A stretch of 36,474 nucleotides of DNA from Streptomyces turgidiscabies Car8. GTDB lineage: Bacteria; Actinomycetota; Actinomycetes; Streptomycetales; Streptomycetaceae. Location: assembly GCF_000331005.1 (NCBI RefSeq), contig NZ_AEJB01000280.1, positions 1 to 36,474 on the forward strand, given 5' to 3'. A program made the translations under genes and the position numbers. Shown here piece by piece: positions 16,698 through 24,489 of this stretch. Within the stretch, counting starts at the first letter, position 1. Each line of letters opens with the position of its first letter. The notes beneath the pieces are model-generated. The model did not search any database. It was not told the origin of the DNA and worked only from the letters and a program-made list of their open reading frames with translations.

Positions 16698-17149
16698 GGA
16701 AGTGCGGCACCTCGCTGCGCGGCCGAGGAGGGGAGGGACAAGAAGGGGAGGGACATGGAGCGGAGGGGACGAGACGGGGTGTGGGTACGCCGAAATCTGT
16801 GCGATCGCCGGTCGACGTGCACTGACTGTCCGACTTTCACTGGGGCGGAGCCAACCGGATGTGACGCCTGGTAGTCAAGTGAGCAACCAGTTGGAACCAT
16901 GTCCCCGGCTTGCGTGATCCCCCTCGGACGGCCTTGGGCGATGTCAGAAGGATTGCCGGTACGGATGGGTAATGGAAGGGGAGATGGGGCCTCCGGTTCC
17001 CTTTCGTGCCCTGGTGTTTGCCAAGTCGTCAATGCGTCAGGTCGTCGAGACGCCGAGTCGTCGGAACTCCGAGGGCGCGCGGTGCGTTCACCCTGGCGGC
17101 GTGCCAGGGTGAACCCTCCCGCGATTCCCGAAGGTTCTACGCGTACGCG
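16698..17149. other. Intergenic region before the orphan binding protein
   Basis: A 452-base region without a convincing gene. Near the binding-protein start is a purine-rich stretch with GGGAGGGACA repeated (about 16731-16755). A minus-strand TTGACT (around 16873-16878) could be a -35 element but lacks an obvious -10. The right end contains the hairpin terminator at 17086-17114. Confidence 0.5.
17086..17114 (-). terminator. Perfect 12-bp hairpin after the methyltransferase gene
   Basis: GTTCACCCTGGC (17086-17097) pairs perfectly with GCCAGGGTGAAC (17103-17114) around a five-base loop. It lies 35 bases past the end of the minus-strand methyltransferase gene, where a rho-independent type terminator is expected. 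Confidence 0.85.
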
Positions 17150-17965
17150 CTACGGCTTCCGGGCCACCGCCCCGTACATGGCGATGTCCTCGTCGCGGAT
17201 TCCCTCCCCGCTCGTCGCGTCCGGGTGCCACTTGTGGACCTGGACGATTCCCGGCTCGACCAGGTCGAGACCCTCGAAGAACTGCTCCGCCTCGGGGAAC
17301 GTGCGCAGACGCATCGGCATGTTGCGGGCCTTGTACTCGCGGGCGACCCGGCCCACCTCCTCCGGGGCGAACTCGGCAGTGCCGATGGACATCGCGAGGT
17401 AGCTGCCCGAGGGGAGGGGGTCGAGGAGGCGGCGGACGATGCCCACCGCGTCGTCCTCGTCCAGGACGAAGTGGACGATCGCTATCACCGTGAGAGCGAC
17501 CGGCTTGGTGAGATCCAGGGTCTCGCGGAAGTCGGGGGAGTCGAGGATGGCCTCCGGGTGCTGGAAGTCGGCCTCGATGTACGCCGTCCGGCCCTCCGGT
17601 GTGCTGGCCAGCAGGCCCTGGGAGAGGGTGAGGACGATCGGGTCGTTGTCGACGTAGACGACCCGGGACTCGGGAGCCACCGACTGGGCGATCTCGTGGA
17701 GGTTGGGGGAGGTGGGAATGCCGGTGCCTATGTCGAGGAACTGGCGGATGCCCGCTTCCTTGGCGAGGTAGGCCACCGCGCGGTTCATCCAGTCGCGGTT
17801 GGCCTTCATGTGGATCGGCAGGGCGGGCCACTCGTGCGACATGGCGTCGCCCGCTTCCTTGTCGGCGGGGTAGTAGTCCTTACCGCCGAGGATGTAGTCG
17901 TAGATCCGTGCGGAGTGTGCGTTCTCCGTGTCGATCCGGTCGGCAGGCCATCCGTTTTCGGGCAC
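17150..17965 (-). CDS. SAM-dependent methyltransferase, DUF574 family
   Basis: A 271-residue member of the DUF574 (Methyltransf_19) family, which is expanded in Streptomyces and mostly of unknown substrate. Diagnostic segments are HSARIYDYILGGKDYYPAD near the N-terminus and the SAM-binding FLDIGTGIPTSPNLHEIA. Acidic motif two is VVYVDNDPIV; later come ADFQHPEAIL and HFVLDEDDA. The GTG at 17965 is chosen because GGGAGG lies exactly six bases upstream and the protein then matches the usual family length. A TTG at 18016 would add 17 residues. It lies just downstream of the DUF397 gene on the same strand. Confidence 0.93.
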   Translation of the reverse strand: MPENGWPADRIDTENAHSARIYDYILGGKDYYPADKEAGDAMSHEWPALPIHMKANRDWMNRAVAYLAKEAGIRQFLDIGTGIPTSPNLHEIAQSVAPESRVVYVDNDPIVLTLSQGLLASTPEGRTAYIEADFQHPEAILDSPDFRETLDLTKPVALTVIAIVHFVLDEDDAVGIVRRLLDPLPSGSYLAMSIGTAEFAPEEVGRVAREYKARNMPMRLRTFPEAEQFFEGLDLVEPGIVQVHKWHPDATSGEGIRDEDIAMYGAVARKP

Positions 17966-17971
17966 GCCGCC

Positions 17972-17977
17972 CCTCCC
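17972..17977 (-). promoter_or_regulatory. Ribosome binding site deciding the DUF574 start
   Basis: GGGAGG on the minus strand, six bases before GTG 17965. It argues against the longer TTG start. Confidence 0.8.
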
Positions 17978-18038
17978 ATTCAGCTCGTGGATCTGATTCT
18001 GAGTCAGGTCAGTCAAGTCTCAGTAGAAACAAGGCAGT

Positions 18039-18329
18039 TCAGAGCAGGAAGTCTGCGTCACCCGCCTTGACGCCGGCCAGGAAACTCGTCATCTCGTTCG
18101 GGGTGAAGACCAGCGCCGGGCTGTCGGGATCGGTGGACTGACGGACGGCGACCCGGCCGTCGGCGAGCTTCTTCACTTCGACGCAGGCGCCGCCCGCGTC
18201 GTCGCTCCACGGCTTGGACCAGCCCCGTGAACCGAGTTCACGGGCCGGCATGCCGTTGCGTACGGGGTGGGAGTGGCCGGAGTGGTTGGAGTGGGTGTTC
18301 GTGAGGTGAGGATGTGTGGGGTGGTGCAT
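18039..18329 (-). CDS. DUF397 protein with histidine-rich N-terminus
   Basis: A 96-residue protein. The C-terminal 65 residues form a DUF397 domain: GWSKPWSDDAGGACVEVKKL, RVAVRQSTDPDSPALVFTP, then FLAGVKAGDADFLL. DUF397 proteins usually accompany WhiJ-like XRE regulators, as here, and at least some form toxin-antitoxin-like or regulatory pairs with them. ATG 18329 comes one base after the stop of the XRE gene, which suggests coupling. It adds a 26-residue extension holding eight histidines in residues 2-21. An internal ATG at 18251 (MPAREL) is where most homologues would begin. Confidence 0.88.
   Translation of the reverse strand: MHHPTHPHLTNTHSNHSGHSHPVRNGMPARELGSRGWSKPWSDDAGGACVEVKKLADGRVAVRQSTDPDSPALVFTPNEMTSFLAGVKAGDADFLL
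18270..18296. repeat. Three 9-bp tandem repeats encoding the His-rich extension
   Basis: GGAGTGGCC, GGAGTGGTT and GGAGTGGGT follow one another at 18270-18296. On the coding strand each gives a His-Ser-X unit in the N-terminal extension of the DUF397 protein. Slippage of such repeats would change the number of histidines without a frameshift. Confidence 0.75.
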
Positions 18330-18330
18330 G

Positions 18331-19206
18331 TCAGAGCTCCTTGCGAATCGCACCGAGGAGAGCCTCGGTCTTTCTGGCGGGCGCCGACTGCGCGCCCAGC
18401 CGGTCCAGAGCCTCGCGATAGACGACGACGTCGTCGCCCTTGTCGAGATACACCGCGCCGACCAGACCGCTCAGATAGACGATGTCCGGCAACTCGGGTG
18501 CCCTGAACCGGAAGAGATGGAACGCCCCGGCCCGCATCGCGGGATGCGGGCCGTTGCCGAACGGCATGATCTGCAAGGTCACATGGGGCAGCGCGTTCAT
18601 CTCGATCAGGTGGTCGATCTGCGCGCGCATCACCTCCGGACCGCCGACCGGCCACCGCAGCACGGTCTCGTCCATCACGATCCACACCCGCGGCGGCGCC
18701 GGACGGGTCAGCAGCTCCTGGCGGCGCAGCCGCAGCGCCACACGCCGGTCCGTCTCCTCCGAGGAGCCGTGCGGATTGCCGGCCCCCAGCAGGGCACGCG
18801 CGTAGTCCGCCGTCTGGAACAGACCCGGCACGAACTGCGCCTCGTAGGCGCGGATCTGCAACGCCGCCTGTTCCAGGCTCAGATACGCGGCGAACCAGTC
18901 GGGCAGTACGTCCCGGTAGTTGTGCCACCAGCCGCGCTTGTTGGCCTCGCGGACCGACTTGAGGAACGTGTCGATCTCCTGCTGGTCCGTCACCCCGTAC
19001 GTCTGCAGCAGTTTCTCGACGTCCGGCAGGCGCAGGCGGGCCACCTTGGCCGCTTCCATCCTGCGGATCGTGGAGTGGCTGACGCCGATCGCCACACCCG
19101 CGTCCTCGAACGAGAGGCCGGCGCGCGTCCGCAGCTCCTCCAGCTGTCTGCCGAGGATCATGCGCAGGACGGAAGGGGCGCCGCCCCAGTCGGTCTCCGC
19201 GGTCAC
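18331..19206 (-). CDS. WhiJ-like XRE regulator (HTH + DUF5753)
   Basis: A 291-residue DNA-binding protein. The helix-turn-helix is at about residues 14-60 (LGRQLEELRTRAGLSFEDAG, VSHSTIRRMEAAKV). It is followed by a DUF5753 effector domain with RGWWHNYRDVLPDWFAAYLS, FVPGLFQTADYARALL and YLDKGDDVVVYREALDRL. This combination with an adjacent DUF397 gene is the whiJ-type arrangement known from Streptomyces developmental regulation. The divergent HATPase gene completes the common whiJ/abaA-like trio. The target sites are unknown; the inverted repeat at 19401-19427 is a candidate. Confidence 0.93.
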   Translation of the reverse strand: MTAETDWGGAPSVLRMILGRQLEELRTRAGLSFEDAGVAIGVSHSTIRRMEAAKVARLRLPDVEKLLQTYGVTDQQEIDTFLKSVREANKRGWWHNYRDVLPDWFAAYLSLEQAALQIRAYEAQFVPGLFQTADYARALLGAGNPHGSSEETDRRVALRLRRQELLTRPAPPRVWIVMDETVLRWPVGGPEVMRAQIDHLIEMNALPHVTLQIMPFGNGPHPAMRAGAFHLFRFRAPELPDIVYLSGLVGAVYLDKGDDVVVYREALDRLGAQSAPARKTEALLGAIRKEL

Positions 19207-19499
19207 GCCTACCCCCTCACGCCGGGCTCAGGGTCGCAGTCTGTCACGATCATCTTTCGACGGGAGCAGCATGCACCCCACAAAATGCAAATTTCAACTT
19301 GCTGGTTGCGAGCCGTTGTTGTCAGGTGTCACAGTGTTCGTACCTTCCCGGAAACGGTGAACGACGAGTGCGAACAGCCCAGTTGGGGGAGAAGGGGCTG
19401 CAACCTGCACTGTTTTGATGCAGGTTGACCTACTCGCGGGTCATCTCGGGACGGTGTCGCACCGGCCAGGGTGCGCAGGCAGACGAAAGGCGAACGGCG
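19207..19499. other. Divergent promoter region, XRE / HATPase
   Basis: A 293-base region between divergent genes. It includes an unusually AT-rich island (about 19275-19330, ATGCAAATTTCAACTTGC) likely to hold promoters. It also includes the inverted repeat at 19401-19427 and an AAAGG ribosome site before ATG 19500. No gene seen. Confidence 0.55.
19401..19427. promoter_or_regulatory. 9-bp inverted repeat, candidate operator
   Basis: CAACCTGCA (19401-19409) and TGCAGGTTG (19419-19427) are exact reverse complements separated by nine bases. They lie 73 bases before the HATPase start and 195 bases from the XRE start. It could bind the WhiJ-like regulator, or form a stem in the HATPase leader. Confidence 0.6.
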
Positions 19500-20576
19500 A
19501 TGGCTCCGCCCTCCCTCCCCCAGCCGCTCGGCCGAATGCCCGGCGGCCCACGTGCCGGCCGCCCCGACAGCCCGGACCTCCCAGACGCTTTCGGTCACTC
19601 TCCGCAGTCGGACATGTTCGTTCTGCCCGCGGCTCCCGCTTCCGTGAGCGCGGCCCGCCGGAAGGTGCGCGAACTGCTCGACGCCTGGGGTGTCGACGCC
19701 GACACCTGTGACAACGCCCTTCTCGTCACCTCCGAACTCGTCACCAACGCCCTCACCCACACCGCCAGCGAGCGGATCGTCTGCCGACTGCGCCTCTCCG
19801 CCGGACGGCTGCACGTCGAGGTCGAGGACGAGAACCGTGGCGGGACCCTGCCGGCCCAGCGCCGGCCCGGCTTCGACGAACAGTGCGGGCGTGGACTCCT
19901 GTTGGTCGGCGTCCTGAGCAGCGACTGGGGCGTCCGCGACGCCCCGCACGGCTCCGGCCGCATCGTCTGGGCAGAACTCCCCACGGCAGAGGCCGAGCTG
20001 ACGGAGGCGACCCCGGCGATTCCGCCGACCGCGACGTCGGCGACACCCGCGCCATCGGCACCGGCCGCTCCGGCAGCGCCGGCCGAGGCAACCGCTTCCG
20101 CCACGGCGACGGCTCCCAACGGCACGGCGACCCTCACCGGGACGGCGACGGCCACCGAGGTGGCGCTGATCGCATCGGCGCCGGTCAGAGCCGCATCCAT
20201 AGCGGCCGCGCCCCAGCTTCCACCGACCGACCGTGTCACCGGGCCCGCGCCGACCGCGCCCCCGCTTCCCCCGGCCGCTCATCCCGCCGACGCCGCGTCC
20301 ACTTCCCCGGCGTCGGCCGGATCCGCATCCGCACCCGCGCTGACGCCGCCCGCGTCGGCTGCCCACGCCCCCGCGCCCACCGTGGCCCTCCGGTCGCCCA
20401 CTCCATCCACCCTCCACGCAACCCTCGCTGCCCCCGCCGTACAGGTCGTCGCGCCCGCCCCCTGGCATGCGTCGGCCTCGCACCGCATCCGGCCCGTCCC
20501 CCACTCGGCCGAAGGAATCGCCTCACATGGACCGTATGGAACGACAGCACCGCACCCCCCGTACTCCCGCTCCTGA
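19500..20576 (+). CDS. HATPase (anti-sigma/RsbW-like) with long Ala/Pro/Thr tail
   Basis: A 358-residue protein. Residues about 40-155 form a GHKL ATPase of the RsbW/SpoIIAB-like type found in Streptomyces: VSAARRKVRELLDAWGVD, the N-box LLVTSELVTNALTHTAS, LHVEVEDENRG and the G2 segment CGRGLLLVGVLSSDWGV. Such proteins may act as anti-sigma factors or kinases in developmental signalling. About 200 further residues are almost only Ala, Pro, Thr and Ser, which is unusual because family members normally stop near 140-170 residues. ATG 19500 has GAAAGGCG upstream. Its end overlaps the next gene by 50 bases. Confidence 0.88.
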   Translation: MAPPSLPQPLGRMPGGPRAGRPDSPDLPDAFGHSPQSDMFVLPAAPASVSAARRKVRELLDAWGVDADTCDNALLVTSELVTNALTHTASERIVCRLRLSAGRLHVEVEDENRGGTLPAQRRPGFDEQCGRGLLLVGVLSSDWGVRDAPHGSGRIVWAELPTAEAELTEATPAIPPTATSATPAPSAPAAPAAPAEATASATATAPNGTATLTGTATATEVALIASAPVRAASIAAAPQLPPTDRVTGPAPTAPPLPPAAHPADAASTSPASAGSASAPALTPPASAAHAPAPTVALRSPTPSTLHATLAAPAVQVVAPAPWHASASHRIRPVPHSAEGIASHGPYGTTAPHPPYSRS

Positions 20577-21138
20577 CCCGCGCCCGCTCGGCCCGCGTGG
20601 CCCGGTCGCCCACCCGTTCCTCGGGTCACGCGCACCCCATCCGTCTCACGCCCCCCACACACCTCGCCCCCTCCAGTCCGTCGCCACGCACCTCGCACCC
20701 CCGCCGCTCCACGCGCCCCCCTCGGTCAAGGCCACCCGCGCGCACTTCGGTCACTCCGGTCACCTCGTCCTTCCCGCCCGGCTGACCGCCGGTCTCGGTT
20801 GTGACGCCGTCGGCACGCCACGCGAGCACGGGCGTCAGATCATGGACTCGCTGCCCCGCGTCGGCTGTGTCTTCGCCGACGACCAGTGCTGGTGGTGGAT
20901 CGTGCCGTCCGGTTCCCACATCGGTGTCACCTGGCCCCCGGGCACCCGTTACGTGGTCGGCGCACAGCTGGCCGACCCGTCCTGGACACGCACCCGACCG
21001 GCGTCCCCGTCCGCCCGGCCCCGGCTGATCCACAGCCCCGAGGGCGACTCCCCGTACACCCCGCCGATACCGCTGTACGTCCTCGCCTGCCGTCTGGCCG
21101 GCAGCGTTCCCAGCTGGTCACCCGGCATGAGCGGCTGA
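20527..21138 (+). CDS. Conserved actinobacterial protein, unknown function
   Basis: A 203-residue protein. The first 85 residues are rich in His, Pro, Arg and Ala. The C-terminal 120 look conserved: LTAGLGCDAVGTPREHGRQI, then LPRVGCVFADDQCWWWIVPS and PRLIHSPEGDSPYTPPIPLY. From memory, similar short proteins often stand near HATPase or XRE genes in Streptomyces, but no function is known. No signal peptide or membrane helix. ATG 20527 has GAAGGA upstream and lies inside the HATPase gene. An internal ATG at 20842 would give only the core. A hairpin terminator follows. Confidence 0.78.
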   Translation: MDRMERQHRTPRTPAPDPRPLGPRGPVAHPFLGSRAPHPSHAPHTPRPLQSVATHLAPPPLHAPPSVKATRAHFGHSGHLVLPARLTAGLGCDAVGTPREHGRQIMDSLPRVGCVFADDQCWWWIVPSGSHIGVTWPPGTRYVVGAQLADPSWTRTRPASPSARPRLIHSPEGDSPYTPPIPLYVLACRLAGSVPSWSPGMSG

Positions 21139-21158
21139 TCCCGCCGGCTCTCTCGCGA

Positions 21159-21187
21159 ATCCCCTGAGGCGAAAGGCCTCGGGGGAT
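21159..21187 (+). terminator. Hairpin terminator
   Basis: ATCCCCTGAGGC (21159-21170) pairs with GCCTCGGGGGAT (21176-21187) through twelve pairs, one of them a G-U, around the loop GAAAG. It ends the transcript of the small conserved gene and insulates it from the sugar operon that follows. Confidence 0.85.
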
Positions 21188-21190
21188 CTT

Positions 21191-21226
21191 GACGGCACAA
21201 ATGTTACCGGTAACATTTGTGCCGTC
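21191..21226. promoter_or_regulatory. 36-bp perfect palindrome, LacI-type operator
   Basis: The two 18-base halves are exact reverse complements with no spacer. The centre is ATGTTACCGGTAACAT, with a CpG at the dyad as LacI-family regulators prefer. The core resembles, from memory, the operator of the enterobacterial gluconate repressors of this family. It lies 58 bases upstream of the MFS start. It is probably the site of the LacI protein encoded at 26953-28029, or of another LacI regulator. The outer ten bases could instead form a cruciform or RNA stem. Confidence 0.8.
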
Positions 21227-21284
21227 CCCGCATCGGCGCGAGGACGAGTCAGCCGCGTTCTCTACCAAGGCGACGGGAGTCCAC

Positions 21285-22607
21285 GTGACCGACCAACCCT
21301 CCGGGCACCCGGCGGTCACGGAGCAACGGGCCTCCTCGGCGCCCCCTGCGCCTCCGGGAGCCCCCGTGGCCCTTACGGGACCCAAGCCCCCCGCAGCCCT
21401 CGCAGCCCCGACAGCCCTTGCGCCCCCCACGACTGCGACCACTCCGATCTTCAGCCCCGTCGCCGTGGTCGCCTCCTGCCTCGGCTTCGTGCTGATCGGG
21501 GTCATCCAGGCTCTGTACGGCCCGTCGATCCCGGCCTTCCGTGAAGAGTTCGGGCTCTCTCCGTCGGCCGCGGGTCTCGGCCTGAGCGCCCACTTCGCCG
21601 GCGGGGTCGTCGGAGTGCTGCTGTTCGACCGGCTGCACGGGCGGCTCGGCAACCGGCGCATCCTCGGCAGCTCATACGTGCTGATGGCAGTGGGCGCCGC
21701 GGGCTTCGCGCTGGCGCCGAACTGGCCCGTCGCCCTGGTCGCCGCCCTGGTCGCCGGGCTCGGGTTCGGCGGTATCGACTACGGCCTCAACCAGTTGTTC
21801 GCGGTCGGCTTCGGCGAGCGCTCCACGGCGATGCTGAACATCCTCAACGCCCACTTCGGCGTCGGCGCGATCCTCGGACCGGCGCTGATCGGAGCGGTCG
21901 GCTCCGAGCACTATCCGGCCGTCTTCCTCGGCTTCTCCCTCGCCAACCTGCCCCTTCTGCTGTGCCTTCGAGGCGTACGGGAGCACCTCCCGCAGCCGGC
22001 CCCCGCGCCCGAGTCGGACGCGTCCGACGCCTCCGCCCGCCCAGGCGGGCAGGTGCTCGCCCGGAGCCTGGCTTCGGTGATCGGTGTCTTCGTCACCCTC
22101 TATGTCCTGCACGTGGGTATCGAGGCGGGCGTCGGCGGCTGGGAGCCGACGCACCTGGAGACGGTCGGGTACGGGGCCACAGCCGCCGCCACGGCCACCT
22201 CCGTGTACTGGCTGATGATGACCGTGGGCCGTTTCCTGGCCGCCCCGCTCGCCCTGCGCTTCTCGCCGCAGACGATCGTCGCGGTGTCCTGCGCCGGTAT
22301 GACCGTCTGCCTGTTCCTGGCCGCCATACCAGGACTCGCCCCCTACGCCTACGCGGGCGTCGGCCTCTTCATCGCGCCCATCTTCCCCACCGGACTGCCC
22401 TGGCTGAACCAGGCCGCCTCGGGGGCGCGAAGAGCCGGTGCCGTGGTCATCGCCGCGTCGATGGCCGGGGGAGTGGCCGCGGGGCCGGCGCTCGGCAAGG
22501 CCATCGAGTGGTCCGGCGTACGGGCCGTGCCGCTGCTGCTGGGCGGGGTCTCGGCGCTGTGCCTGGCGGCCACGGTGTGGCTGATCCGGGCGACACGGGT
22601 TCGATGA
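21285..22607 (+). CDS. MFS transporter, likely sugar permease of the GH35 locus
   Basis: A 440-residue secondary transporter with about twelve membrane helices after a Pro/Ala-rich cytoplasmic N-terminus. Features: VALIGVIQAL-like helix one (FVLIGVIQALYGPSIPAF), the loop 2-3 signature variant FDRLHGRLGNRRIL, and GGIDYGLNQLFAVGFGERS in helix four/five. A second half begins near LASVIGVFVTLYVLHVGIEA. GTG 21285 follows GGGAG. No specific substrate motif was recognised. Import of galactose, lactose or a similar sugar is inferred from the two GH35 genes downstream on the same strand and the palindromic operator upstream. Confidence 0.88.
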   Translation: MTDQPSGHPAVTEQRASSAPPAPPGAPVALTGPKPPAALAAPTALAPPTTATTPIFSPVAVVASCLGFVLIGVIQALYGPSIPAFREEFGLSPSAAGLGLSAHFAGGVVGVLLFDRLHGRLGNRRILGSSYVLMAVGAAGFALAPNWPVALVAALVAGLGFGGIDYGLNQLFAVGFGERSTAMLNILNAHFGVGAILGPALIGAVGSEHYPAVFLGFSLANLPLLLCLRGVREHLPQPAPAPESDASDASARPGGQVLARSLASVIGVFVTLYVLHVGIEAGVGGWEPTHLETVGYGATAAATATSVYWLMMTVGRFLAAPLALRFSPQTIVAVSCAGMTVCLFLAAIPGLAPYAYAGVGLFIAPIFPTGLPWLNQAASGARRAGAVVIAASMAGGVAAGPALGKAIEWSGVRAVPLLLGGVSALCLAATVWLIRATRVR

Positions 22608-22728
22608 CCGCCCCCCCGGCCCAACGACCGCTGACGATCACCTCCCCCCACCTGCCCATCCATCCGCACCTGTGCCTCCACCTCCAGCGAACCGGTTGGA
22701 GCGTCACGAACCGAAGGGAAACCCCCGC

Positions 22729-24489
22729 ATGCCCGCCCTGACAACGACGTCCGACGGTTTCCTGCTGCACGGTGAACCGTTCCGGATCATCTCCGGCGCG
22801 ATGCACTACTTCCGCGTCCACCCCGACCAGTGGGCCGACCGGCTGCGCAAGGCCCGGCTGATGGGCCTCAACACCGTGGAGACGTACGTCCCCTGGAACC
22901 TCCACCAGCCCGAGCCCGGCACGCTCGCCCTCGACGGCATCCTCGATCTGCCGCGCTATCTGCGGCTGGCCCAGGCGGAGGGGCTGCACGTCCTGCTGCG
23001 GCCCGGCCCGTTCATCTGCGCCGAGTGGGACGGCGGTGGCCTGCCCTCCTGGCTGACCACCGACCCCGACATCCGGCTGCGCTCCAGCGACCCCCGCTTC
23101 ACCGGTGCCATCGACCGCTACCTCGACCTGCTGCTGCCGCCCCTCCTGCCGTACCTCGCCGAGTCGGGCGGTCCCGTCATCGCCGTCCAGGTGGAGAACG
23201 AGTACGGGGCCTACGGTGACGACGCCGCGTATCTCGAACACCTCGCGGAGGCCCTGCGCTCGCGCGGGATCGGGGAGTTGCTCTTCACCTGCGACCAGGC
23301 GAACCCCGAGCACCTCGCGGCCGGCAGTCTCCCCGGGGTGCTCACCACGGGCACCTTCGGCAGCAAAGTCGCCGCCTCCCTGGAGCAGTTGAGGGCGCAT
23401 CAGCCCGAAGGGCCGCTGATGTGCGCGGAGTTCTGGATCGGCTGGTTCGACCACTGGGGCGAGGAGCACCACACCCGGGACGCGGCCGACGCCGCCGCCG
23501 ACCTCGACCGGCTGCTCTCGGCGGGCGCGTCCGTCAACATCTACATGTTCCACGGCGGCACCAACTTCGCCTTCACCAACGGCGCCAACCACGACCACGC
23601 CTACCAGCCCATGGTCACGTCCTACGACTACGACGCCGCCCTCTCCGAGAACGGTGACCCCGGACCGAAGTACCACGCCTTCCGCGAGGTGATCGCCCGG
23701 CACGCACCCGTCCCCGACGAGCCGGTCCCCGCGCCGAGCGTCAAACTTCCGCCCACCCCCGTCGCGTTGGGGGAGCGGGCGCCGCTGCTGCCCCATGTGG
23801 GGCTCCTCGCCAAGCCCGTGCGCACCGAGGACCCGGTGACCATGGACGAACTGGGGCTGCGCGCCGGATACGTGCTCTACCGCGCCACAGCCCCCCTCGC
23901 GGGTGACGGACTGCTGCACTTCGCCGGTGGAGTGGGCGACCGGGCGCAGGTGTTCGTCGACGGCGCCCCCGTCGGCGTCCTCGAGCGCGAGCGGCACGAC
24001 GAGTCCCTGCCCGTCCGGATTCCCTTCGCCGGAGCGTCGGTCGAGGTGCTCGTGGAGAACATGGGCGGGGTCAACTACGGGCCGCGCATCGGCTCGCCCA
24101 AGGGGCTCCTCGGTGCGGTCACCTTCAACGGTGACGCCCTGCGCGGCTGGGACAGCCACCCCCTCAACCTGGACGACCTCAGCGCGCTGCCCTTCGCCCC
24201 TTCGGACGCGACCCAGGCCGCTCAACCCGCCTTCCACCGGGGCACGTTCGAGGTCAAAACCCCCGCGGACACCTTCCTGTCGCTGCCCGGCTGGACCAAG
24301 GGTCAGGCCTGGATCAACGGCTTCCACCTCGGCCGCTACTGGAACCGCGGACCGCAGCACACCCTCTACGTGCCCGCGCCCGTACTGCGCCCGGGCGCCA
24401 ACGAGTTGCTGCTCCTCGAGCTCAACGCCACCACCTCCGCCCAGGCCCTGCTCACCGACGCCCCCGACCTGGGCCCGGTGAAGCCATGA
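22729..24489 (+). CDS. GH35 beta-galactosidase
   Basis: A 586-residue retaining beta-galactosidase, cytosolic as no signal peptide is present. The N-terminal barrel shows FRIISGAMHYFRVHPDQW, NTVETYVPWNLHQP and RPGPFICAEWDGGGLPSWL. The acid/base is Glu158 (VQVENEYGAYG) and the nucleophile Glu234 (CAEFWIGWFDHWG). FHGGTNFAFTNG is another family landmark. Beta-sandwich domains follow, ending with WINGFHLGRYWNRGPQ and TLYVPAPVLRPGANE. ATG 22729 is preceded by GAAGGGA. It overlaps the next GH35 gene by four bases (ATGA), so the two enzymes are co-translated. Confidence 0.95.
   Translation: MPALTTTSDGFLLHGEPFRIISGAMHYFRVHPDQWADRLRKARLMGLNTVETYVPWNLHQPEPGTLALDGILDLPRYLRLAQAEGLHVLLRPGPFICAEWDGGGLPSWLTTDPDIRLRSSDPRFTGAIDRYLDLLLPPLLPYLAESGGPVIAVQVENEYGAYGDDAAYLEHLAEALRSRGIGELLFTCDQANPEHLAAGSLPGVLTTGTFGSKVAASLEQLRAHQPEGPLMCAEFWIGWFDHWGEEHHTRDAADAAADLDRLLSAGASVNIYMFHGGTNFAFTNGANHDHAYQPMVTSYDYDAALSENGDPGPKYHAFREVIARHAPVPDEPVPAPSVKLPPTPVALGERAPLLPHVGLLAKPVRTEDPVTMDELGLRAGYVLYRATAPLAGDGLLHFAGGVGDRAQVFVDGAPVGVLERERHDESLPVRIPFAGASVEVLVENMGGVNYGPRIGSPKGLLGAVTFNGDALRGWDSHPLNLDDLSALPFAPSDATQAAQPAFHRGTFEVKTPADTFLSLPGWTKGQAWINGFHLGRYWNRGPQHTLYVPAPVLRPGANELLLLELNATTSAQALLTDAPDLGPVKP

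Noticed and set aside
18270..18296. CRISPR or satellite array
   Set aside because: Only three short units, in frame inside a gene, with no spacers.
22447..24360. Minus-strand open frame opposite the first GH35 gene
   Set aside because: The GH35 frame has both catalytic glutamates; the antisense frame has no recognisable domain.
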